In this document: piece after piece, positions 55,472 to 64,000 of the stretch | Numbering within the stretch: the stretch's first letter is position 1 | Layout: the number at the start of each line of letters is the position of its first letter | From: Ceratopteris richardii | Lineage: Eukaryota > Streptophyta > Polypodiopsida > Polypodiales > Pteridaceae | Direction: 5' to 3' | Assembly: GCA_020310875.1 (NCBI GenBank) | Contig: MU260054.1 | Location: 1,424,501-1,488,500 of the forward strand | DNA: 64,000 nucleotides | Translations under genes and position numbers: made by a program | The notes under the pieces: model-generated | What the model saw: only the letters and a program-made list of their open reading frames with translations | Databases searched by the model: none | What the model was told of the DNA's origin: nothing

Positions 55472-55739
55472 CTGTGTGTGCGCCATATATATACAAAAAA
55501 GAAATCAATCGATAGTTAAAGCCAACTATATGATATTCCATTTTTTCAGTTCTGTCAGTAAGAAATGAAATATTCCATTCACATTTAGTAAGTTTCATAG
55601 GTCGCCCTTTTCAAACGGAAATAAACATTGATAATAAAAGAATGAGAGAAGGAGACGGAAGATTGAAGAAGTAGATAGTTTGGAACAACATTTGTTATTT
55701 GACTTAATACATGCAACATGGGCGAACAGATATTTATTC

Positions 55740-56165
55740 AGTACATGTTTACTTTTATTAGGGTGCTCATACACTTTGACAAGGCTGCCTTGGGATTTTA
55801 AGTTCATGTCTGTTTGGCATCTCATTTAGATCAAAAAATTGGTTCTCATCGATACCAACCTAAACAGTGGTCAATCGAGAAGTCCCTATTCCTCCTTGGC
55901 AAAAGAATCTCCAACTATAAGAGGTCCCCACCTTTTAGGCATCATAAAGTGTTTCTCATCAAGGACAACAAGCTTAAACCCAAGTGGGCCCTGCATAATG
56001 GGCACAGGAGGGTTGTTAACCTCATTTGTAACACTCTCTAGACCCGCAAGTTCTACCCCTGCTTTCTGGGATTTGGGGGTCCCAAGCGCTAGTCCCATTC
56101 AGTTCTAACTTGTTCTGACTTTTCTTTAATTAAAGTCTAGGGGAGTAGGCCAAGACCGAACTTCC
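55740..56165 (+). pseudogene. Old LINE 3' tail (relic F), internally deleted
   Basis: W-D-F-K-F-M-S-V-W-H, then a jump of about 250 bp relative to relic E straight to P-K-Q-W-S-I-E-K-S, followed by L-L-G-K-R-I-S and F-R-H-H-K-V-F (frame 55814-56041), and the conserved 3' end. It opens unit C at the same place as relic E opens unit B. Confidence 0.85.
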
Positions 56166-59100
56166 TTTTGATAAAAAAAAATAGATAACTTCTACTTTGC
56201 AAGGAGTGAGAAAAACTTTCTATTTTAATATGACAAGGTCACCAAAATATGTTGAGAGCTCACAACTAATATGAATTGACAAAAGATTTTTGGCACAAAT
56301 CTAACTAAAGTGTATGGATAATTTAAGAAAGTTATTTTATGAATTTAGCTACATCATACAATGAGAACTAAATCTAACAAGCCTCAGGGATCAGCCTCAC
56401 TTTTCACGAATACGAAGATGTATACACATAGTCATTTTCAATCATTCATATCTTAAAATCTATTCAACCAATGAAGATAAAACTTGATATACAGGTACTT
56501 TCCACTTCAATCTAACTAAGATAATTGAGAGTATAGCATTGGGATGCTCATGCATAGAGAAATAGGTAGAACAAGCTCATTGCTGGCATGAGTGTATTAT
56601 AGCATCAGAATGAGAAGTTCACAAATGTGTCAGATATTATATATATGATGCATGAGAAGTGTAGAGGACTACTCCATGAAGCGAAGAAAATGTATGCTCA
56701 AGAATGTCGGTCAATCTCTGAGGAAAAGGCATGATACTCCATGACTAACAAGCAAGTGCATTCCTACATGATTTTCGAATATAAATGAGATAGATTCTTC
56801 ACCTAAAAGTCAAACTAGATATTTGGGATGGTATATCTTTGATTTCATCTAGCAAAATTCATGAATTGGGATCCCTAAGAGTATGAGGATCCTCTTCTTC
56901 TTTTATCTTTTGCAAATAACCAAGGTGAGTAAATATTTACTTAGAGTTTCACAATAATATGTTCATGTGACATATTAGAGTAGGATAAATTATGGGGGTA
57001 GTCCATAAATCAAATGTCAAGATTTTAGGCTTGCCATTTGCACCAACATAGAGCTTCCTCCTCAAATAATAAGAGGAACATGACAATGAAGGATATCAAT
57101 GATGAAACTTAAAAGGCTTTGAAGTCTATCTACCTATAAAATAAATTTCTTAAATCATTTGATTGGATGTATTCACCTTTGGAATCTGGTGATAACTCGT
57201 TTGATATTGGATGGTGGTCATAAAGGCTCTAAGTCCAACTTTTTTCTATTTCATAGGACATTTGAATACCATATGATCATGACTCTGAAAAATAAAAGCA
57301 TAATCCATTGTCTTTTTTATGCTTTTTTCTCTTGGTCTAGGTATCCTCACATTGAAGTTACCCAATTGCATGCGCTTTGGTTGAAATTTCTCCAACATAT
57401 ATTAATGGATGAGATAAACTTTCATTCCTTATCTAGAATAGAAGTTTTGTTCTCTTTTTTTCTCTCAAAGAACCTATCATCATACTTGATAATTTCTTGA
57501 TTCAAGAATTCAATACAAGTGTTACCTTGGGCTTGGTTAATGTGACCTCCTTAACATCTTCACAAAAGCCCCATTGAGAATGGATGATAAAATAACATTC
57601 ATATGATGTAAGATCACAAATGATTGATTTGAATTTTCATGCCATAATTTTGGAACTGTACTATCTGATCATAACAGAACCCACATAGGGAAAATAATAC
57701 AAGAATATGTAATTGATACGAGAAGCCAGAAAACCCAAGTTTCATGGATATCGATAACTAGAATTGGCATGTTATAAGGTATCCAACAACTCCAGATCAT
57801 ATCTATCAATTAATATTACTGAGCTAGAAGAACTCCCTTGGGGAAGACAAGGTACATACAAAAACTAATACCACTAGATCTCCTACAATCAAGTTAGAAG
57901 AGGAAAGAAGGTATGTCCAAAATACTAGAGTAGAAAAGATTAGAACAAGGAAAAGACTACAACAGCTAGAACTAAAGCATGGAAAGCACTTACAAGAAGA
58001 TCAAGACTCCTTGAACGCCCAATAATGACATTATAAAGGCTGAGGATATGAGTGGGCAAGCCCTCCTTATATAGGTGTTGAAGGGTGCTTATAAATTGAG
58101 GATCTCATTGACGATTTGATCAATCCAAAGTAAGACTTCTAGATATCTAAATTAGGCAAGTAAATAGTCGATTTAAGGATTTTTTTTTCAAATGTGATGG
58201 TTACATTAGTTTAAACAAATTATCAATCAAACATTCGATACAGAAAGTCACATAAAATCTAATGTTCATGATGGTTTTATTTTTATGCATGTTACTTGAT
58301 CATGATAGAAGGGGCCTATTGACTTTGCTGTGTAAAATTTCTGAATCACAACACATATATGAAATAATCTTCTCTATAATCATTGATTTTTCATTTTAAG
58401 GTCCATCTAAATCGGAGAGCTTTTCTTAAAGACTCATAGAAGAGGTGGTATCATTGATGATCGCTCAAGCTAACAAAGTTGGTTTCATCCACATTTGTGA
58501 TTACAATCAAGAAACATTTATAGGAAGAATTTTCAAGATTTTTCACTATAAAAAAGATCAGGAAAGGATTGCTAGACTTGCTTGCATGTGATAGTGCATT
58601 TTCTTGGACCTTTCGCCTTCCAAAGTTAACACTAATGGTAGAAATTAATCCATCTTGGGTCTTTTAAAGTTAAACACGTTTTTGGAAGTTTCAATCTAAG
58701 CCAATGAGAACGGGCTACTAGACACGGTTTGATGCTTTTTGAATCCTTTCATAGGTCTATAACTTGAACATATGTAGTTTGATTTACGCAAAAGAAAAAG
58801 CACATTAGAATCATCTCATCAAGACCCTTCAATAGAGAAGCTATGACATGATATACTTTAATGATACACAAAAAATAGGTCTCAATGGCCCACTTTTATG
58901 ATTTTTCTTCTTGACCAAAATTTCATTGGTTTCTCTTACAAAAGGCCAAATAGGGTTCATTATTCTCCCTTATGAGGGTATTGGTTCAAGCACTAGGGTA
59001 TTTTTCTTACAAAACCTCATCTCTCAAACTAACCCCTGCATGGGAGTATTAAGATTTTTGGGTTTCCAATTGAAACCATCCACCATCTTCTTTGTTCTTA

Positions 59101-60090
59101 TGATCATCTTTTCCAATCCTCTTTATTCCTAGCCAAAATCATTCGTTGATTCCTCTAACATCGAGAGGATAACTATCTTTCTCTTCATATACTTGAACTA
59201 AAACAACTCCGCTCGCATCATTTTATAAAAGAAAAATTACCAGTTAGTAAGAAAATAATCAATTTCATATAACTCTCATCAATAAGAATGTGAAATTATA
59301 GTATAGGGACACATTACTCAAATCTGTCTCCCCTAGTCCATTATCCATAACATGATATATGTGTGTTTGAATTGGCATAGATTCTTCTCTAGCAAACTAA
59401 TAAAAAACTAGAAAATATCATAACCCATTTGTAAGAGGCTTCATTGATGACAATCTCAAAGGGTGAACAATTGAACTTCCAAAAAAAAAACTTGATAACA
59501 TCCTTTTTAATTATATTCTTCCCCATCTAGAAACTATAAGCTAAATTTAGCAAGCTTCATTCCCAAGAAATTTATGAACGTTTGAAACAAGATTTATAAT
59601 TTGACTGAATACATGCAACATGGGTGAACAAATATTTATGGAAAACATTTTTACTTTTCTTATGATGCCTATATTGTTACAAATTTCAATGATAGGATTG
59701 TAAGAGTGGGTTGTGGCTAAGTTGTACAACAGATTGAGCTATTGAATGACTATGAGGCTCTCCTATCATCTCTATAAGAAAAAAACGGTATTGTCAATAT
59801 TCTGTGCAATATGCTCAGAATGGTAGAGAAGTTGTTTGAAAATGGATGATTGGGTTTTAGTTCATCTTAGGAAATTCTACTAACATCTCCCCTTCTCGAT
59901 TTTCTACTTGAATAAGGTTTTCGCTAATCTTAGTACGCCTTCAAAATGTACACTGATATGTGGACCACTAGAGTTATAGCCATATACTCAATGAAGAAAA
60001 CCTTCCCTGGTTAATAAAAAAGTTAGCTAGGAGTAATTGTTTGGGTTTATGGGAGTATAAAAGGTTCATCCAGACTCGTTACATAATTGA
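56166..60090. repeat. Large duplicated unit C, noncoding part
   Basis: Counterpart of units A and B with one copy of each landmark block; roughly 80-90% similar by eye. Frames at 57159-57500 and 58911-59132 recur in part in the other units but are broken there and match no family I know. Confidence 0.7.
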
Positions 60091-60109
60091 AGGAAAGTGA
60101 AAATGCTAC

Positions 60110-60311
60110 CTTTGCAATCCAAGTCCTCCAGTCCTTCACATTCCCTCAAATCCATTATCTCCAGCGATGTCGGGTTACCTATGCAAGCCAAGTCCACGAG
60201 TCCTGCACATTCACTCAAATCTAATCGTTCCAGCGATGTCGCGTGGAGAGCTAACCTCTTCAGCTTTGGGCAGCGCGTGATAGCGAGGTCTCTTAAGTTT
60301 GGTAGCGAGGC
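60110..60311 (-). pseudogene. LRR exon b, unit C, with an extra repeat
   Basis: 202 nt between acceptor TTTTGCAG and donor GTAGCATTTT, 69 nt longer than its counterparts. The extra 23 codons add one LRR (L-E-I-M-D-L-R-E-C after a C-I-G-N-P-T-S turn). Frame and phase are kept and there is no stop. This, with exon a, is the best-preserved LRR pair. Confidence 0.72.
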
Positions 60312-60388
60312 CTGCAAAATATATACACACATAACATACGTTTTAGTAAAACACAACATTCGTTTTAGTAAAGCCATAACGCACTCAC

Positions 60389-60540
60389 ATCTTCCACGCT
60401 CTCCAGGCTGCCAGTCTCCAGGCTGCCATTCTCACTGATCGACATTCTAAAGTTCAAACTCTTGAGGGTTGTGGGAAGGGAGGTAAGAGTGGCGAGGGAT
60501 GTGCAACCATCGAGCTTGAGGACTTGCAAGGACGAAAGAC
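60389..60540 (-). pseudogene. LRR exon a, unit C
   Basis: 152 nt between acceptor and donor GTGAGTGCG: L-S-S-L-Q-V-L-K-L-D-G-C, L-A-T-L-T-S-L-P, L-K-S-L-N-F, then a doubled G-S-L-E motif (18 nt longer than unit A). No stop. Splices in frame to 60311. Confidence 0.72.
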
Positions 60541-60773
60541 CTGTGCGTGCGTCATACATATGCAAAAAAGAAAACAACGATAGTTAGAGCCAGCTATATA
60601 AAATTCCGTTTTTTCAGTTCTGTCACTAAGAAATGAAATATTCCGTTCACGTTTAATAAGTTTCATAACTCGCCCTTTTCAAACGGAAATAAACATTGAT
60701 AATAAAAGATTGAGACTTCATGACAGAAGCTATAACGATTTATTACAGCTTCCGTATCTTCGGTCAACAACAA

Positions 60774-63052
60774 AAAATTGAAAACTGGCAAAGGTTTTAT
60801 CAAAGGAAGGCCTTGCTTTTGCTGAGGAGTCTGCTCAAGATCTAGTTTTCATTAAGATCGACTTCGACAAAGCATATGACAGATTGGAATGGGACTTTAT
60901 TCTTCAGTCATTGAAAGACCTTGGATGCAGCCAAAAGTTCACGAAGATGATTTCCACTCTTCTTGGAAATGCTTCAACTAGAATAAACATCAACGGTAAG
61001 CTCTCTGAGCCCATTCGTTTAAAAAGATCAATTAGGCAAGGCTGCCCTCTGGCTCCTTTACTATTCGCTATCGCCTCGAATGGACTCAGCTGCCTATTAA
61101 AGCATCACATGGACGCTGGCAATCTCAAGGGTCTTTCCTTACCTCTAAATCACGGCCAAATGGTTGTGAGACTTTTTGCTGATGACATGAACGCCTTTGT
61201 GCATAACGATATAAACAGCATTGAGGTGTTTTGGTGGTGCCTCCACACCTTTTGTGTCGCATCGGGCTCAAAAATCAACCATGCTAAAACTGCTTTTAGA
61301 GCAATCAGCGGACCTACTCCCCAATTGTTGGTGGATCGGGGGTGTCAAGTTATCCCTAGCGGTCAAGTCTTCCGTCTCCTTGGCATTCCGATGGGTTTCG
61401 ACATCTCAATGGACCAACGCTGGAACTGGGTGCTATCCAAGCTGGATAGCAAGCTGAATCAGTGGAAAGGTATGCAAGTCAACCTGGCAGGACGTGCTAT
61501 GGTTATTAACACTTTTATGTTGTCTACAATTATTTACTTTATCTCGTGTTGGAGACCTAAGGAGAAAGACTTGGCCAAAGTAGAAAGAATCTGCAGGAAC
61601 TTCCTTTGGACTGGGGACCCCAACAGAAGGGGGATTCCCAAAATCAAATGGGAAACTTGCATTAGCTCTAAAGACTCAGGGGGCTTGGGAATTTTGGATA
61701 TTGCTGGGTTGGCTGACAAGCTGGCGGCAAAATGGCTTATCAAGGCCTGGAGCAATAGGGAGTCCTCATGGGCTAAATTGATCTTCAGAAACACGGAAGA
61801 CCTTTCCTTTGTTGGCCTCCCTGGTTGGAAGGACATAGGGATTCTCACGCTTCTGTTCTCCCCCCACCCGGTTTCCCCTAAAGGCTCTAGCCTCGTGTGT
61901 TCCTTATGGAAGAATTGGAACAAGGCCAAACAGTTCATCAGAATCAGTGACGATTGGAAGTGGGCGGCCGGCATAAGACAAAATGACTCTATTTGGTTCC
62001 CGATCAGTGGCATTAGGGGAGTGGAGTCCTGGAACCTCCAAATCGCAAGGCGGTTATGGAACAAGGGGTTCAAACAGTGGAAACAGCTCTGGAAACAAGA
62101 GACCAGCCAGTGGACTAGGTTCGAAGATTTGGATCCGAGACTTAGCATTACCTTTGAGGAATGGACTCTTCTTCAAAGCAGGTGTTTAGCCTGGGACCGC
62201 TCAACTACCCGCCTTCTTTGCGGTCAGGATCTTCCTTGCTTGGAGGGCCTCAAATGGAGCAATGGTAAGAAGCTTTCCAGAATCCCGAACTTCAAAGGGG
62301 ATTTGGATGTTCACCACACCCTTAACAAGAAATGGTGCCTTGCTTGGACCAAACTTCGGTGGGAGCTAAAATTCATGTCTATTTGGCACCCCCTAATTGA
62401 GGTCAAAAAGTCCGTTCTAATGTGGCAGATCTTGCATAAAGGAATCTGGACCAATGCAAGGGCTAACAAAATCTGTGGTGTGCAACCATGGTGCAAGCGT
62501 TGCCATCGGTGCATCGAAGATTTAGCTCATCTGTTCTTCGATTGCCCCAAGTCCCGTGTTATCTGGCATCACGTGTCCCGGGTTTTGAGACTCACGAGTC
62601 AAATCAACTGGCAACAAGTGATGTTGGGTGAGGCGATCGGATGCTCATCGAGGCTGTGGAATGCCATCAGAGGTGAGGCTCTCTGGAAGATTTGGAGAGA
62701 ACGCTGTGCCGTCAATTTTGACCAAACTCCTAAGGAATGGTCGATCGAGAAGTCCTTGTTTCTCCTTGGTAAAAGAATCTCCCGAGTCAAGAGATCGCCA
62801 CCGTTTAGACATCACTGTATTTATCTCCTCGAAAACAACAAGTTGAAACCCAAATGGGTCCCACATGAGGGTGATGGTAATGTTATCCGCCTCATTTGTA
62901 ATGCCCTGTAGCTTGCCATACTTCTCCCCTGCATTGTGGGATTTGGGGGGTCCCATGGGCACTAGTCCCATTCACTTGTAACTTTTTCTCTTTATTATAA
63001 TTAAAGTCCGGGAGATTAGGCTATGGCCGAACTTCCTTTATTTAAAAAAAAA
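60774..63052 (+). mobile_element. LINE copy 3, 5'-truncated young LINE
   Basis: Begins within the RT at I-E-N-W, with two internal deletions in the first 35 bp (98 and 35 bp relative to copy 1 positions 17672-17769 and 17787-17821). It then runs intact to the poly(A). AACAACAAAA stands on both sides (about 60766 and 63056) and may be a target duplication, though overlap with A-rich element sequence makes this uncertain. It lies upstream (minus sense) of the unit C LRR exons. Confidence 0.92.
60884..62911 (+). pseudogene. LINE copy 3 ORF2 C-terminal part
   Basis: 675 codons without a stop: RT from just after motif A (the aspartate box lies at 60858-60880, upstream of the first ATG), motif B, F-A-D-D at 61175-61186, then the thumb and C-terminal region and the zf-RVT (C-K-R-C-H-R-C...H-L-F-F-D-C). 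The endonuclease and RT fingers are missing, so it cannot act alone. Copies 1 and 3 share several residues against copy 2. Confidence 0.9.
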
Positions 63053-63626
63053 AAAACAACAAAAGAGTGGGAACCGGGCGTGGGGTCGACGATCACGGAA
63101 ATCAAGATGATTTAATGGTCTCTGTCGCCGCGCGTCCCCGTCTGTGAAGGCCTCTTGGCCGTTGCGCAGCCGTTTGCTTTCGCTGCTGCGTGGCAGTGTG
63201 TGGCAGACAATAAAAAAGAGGAAAACTATTAAAAAAGGATAAAGTAAACTAGAAAATAAGGAAAAAGTTTGCTCTCGTTGCTGCGTTGATCTGGCGTCTG
63301 ACATGCGCGCGACCGACAAAGGGGGAAAATACTTTTAATTTTCTTTAAAAAAGAGGATCCATCGGGCGTTTTTAAAAAAAAGGATGACTTCAGATTTTAA
63401 CTCTTAAACTTGACTTCAGAAAAAAGAGTGTTAGCCCGAAGAGTCCAAGTACCGGAAACCGGCTGCGTGATGAGTGCTGCGTCTGCCCTAAGACGTGCGT
63501 AGTGGGAGAGTAACTGCGAGGTTCTCCTCTACCGCCCCTTGGTGTCTCTTTCTCGCGGTGCTGCCCTGTCCTCCTCACCTTTCGTTCGTTCCCCCCGACA
63601 GGGGGGGTTCCTCCTTGGTTCCCGCC
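63053..63626. other. GC-rich flank, no gene seen
   Basis: GC content rises beyond the LINE tail, with AAAAAAG tracts, a GACTTCAGA repeat (63385/63411) and CCCCCCGACAGGGGGG at about 63592-63607, which could form a hairpin. It may be the 5' leader of the ORF at 63627. Minus frames here have no signature. Confidence 0.4.
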
Positions 63627-64000
63627 ATGTCTCTGCACGATGCTCTTCGTGATGGTTTTCCTCCTTCGAGCTCTGGATATCCAGGAAATGTGTTGAAGAC
63701 AATGATTAACCCGGTCTATGATGCTGGTGCTAGTTCGTTCCGTCCTGTGGAGGCTCTCCCGAGCGGTGCGAAGGTCCATGTCCTACAGACGGAAGGCAAC
63801 TGTAATGATCGCATGACATATGCTGAAAAGCTTCAGAGTAAGAAACATGACTTCGTTTCCATGTTCGTTGATCACGAGATGTCAGGTAATCTCTGCTCTC
63901 CGTCTGGTATGTGTGAAGATAAAGGAAAAGGCAAGGTCCCTGCTGCTGTTAATAAGGTAGATGATTCCGTTCCGGTTGTTAGAAATGAACACGCGCTTAA
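63627..64000 (+). CDS. Unidentified ORF, runs off the window
   Basis: Starts at an ATG in good context (CCCGCCATG) and stays open for 124 codons to the window end. The start reads M-S-L-H-D-A-L-R-D-G-F-P-P-S-S-S-G-Y. No family recognised. The sequence is moderately rich in Gly, Pro, Ser, Val and Lys, with no signal peptide or membrane segment. The GC-rich leader with C and G runs and the position beside a LINE suggest it may be the ORF1 of another non-LTR element or the first exon of a host gene; neither can be shown from 374 bp. Confidence 0.5.
   Translation, partial: MSLHDALRDGFPPSSSGYPGNVLKTMINPVYDAGASSFRPVEALPSGAKVHVLQTEGNCNDRMTYAEKLQSKKHDFVSMFVDHEMSGNLCSPSGMCEDKGKGKVPAAVNKVDDSVPVVRNEHAL

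Noticed and set aside
63390-63779. 129-aa Arg-rich minus frame
   Set aside because: Antisense to a better-supported start at 63627 and low-complexity; no family match.

Overview
This is a stretch of repeat-rich nuclear DNA from a land plant. The evidence is eukaryotic throughout: Ty1/copia retrotransposons primed by initiator-Met tRNA, plant L1-type LINEs (zinc-knuckle ORF1, endonuclease-RT-zf-RVT ORF2), a short non-autonomous LTR element, and spliced leucine-rich-repeat (LRR) exons like those of NLR resistance genes. I cannot name the species. Nothing looks prokaryotic or organellar. Almost every open frame belongs to a mobile element. The only host-gene candidate is the LRR exon set on the minus strand.

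Layout. 1-12430: one old copia relic (gag, protease, integrase, RT), cut twice. A young 6.4-kb copia element (953-7393, 1022-bp LTRs, TSD CTTAC) sits in its protease/integrase region. A 2.6-kb gag-only LTR element (8842-11406, 496-bp LTRs, TSD GAGTT) sits in front of its RT. The host frame resumes across both insertions. 12440-14115: minus-strand copia debris (gag, LTR, RT end). 14570-15175: decayed LINE RT. 15669-20068: 5'-truncated young LINE (copy 1). 20252-26512: a minus-strand LRR exon split by a full-length young LINE (copy 2, 20328-26346, 14-bp TSD). 26920-31693: minus-strand LINE relics within a duplicated unit, plus GA/CA satellite. 31694-38211: a second copia element of the same lineage as the young one, with broken frames, a truncated 3' LTR and an array of palindromes in its LTR. 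38212-39065: satellite and a third partial repeat unit. 39191-41890: 5' part of another copia element. 41906-43937: old LINE 3' half. 43938-60760: three diverged copies of a 5-6.5 kb unit, each with LRR exons on the minus strand; the later two begin with a LINE tail. 60774-63052: 5'-truncated young LINE (copy 3). 63627-64000: an unidentified ORF running off the window.

How it fits together. The LRR exons at 60.5, 55.4, 48.8 and 26.5/20.3 kb lie on one strand. Each exon or exon pair starts with 2 nt and ends with 1 nt of a split codon, so splicing any number of them in series keeps frame. They may be exons of one large LRR gene or a cluster of its fragments, with introns filled and copied together with LINE tails. 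Two parts are broken: LINE copy 2 interrupts one exon and the 55-kb copy carries a stop. The three young LINEs are close relatives by eye, so this family has been active recently. The clearest unexplained structures are the covarying palindromes of the 32-kb LTR, the G-run array in the LINE leader, the UAAUG junction between LINE ORFs, and C-to-T nonsense changes confined to CG and CHG contexts.
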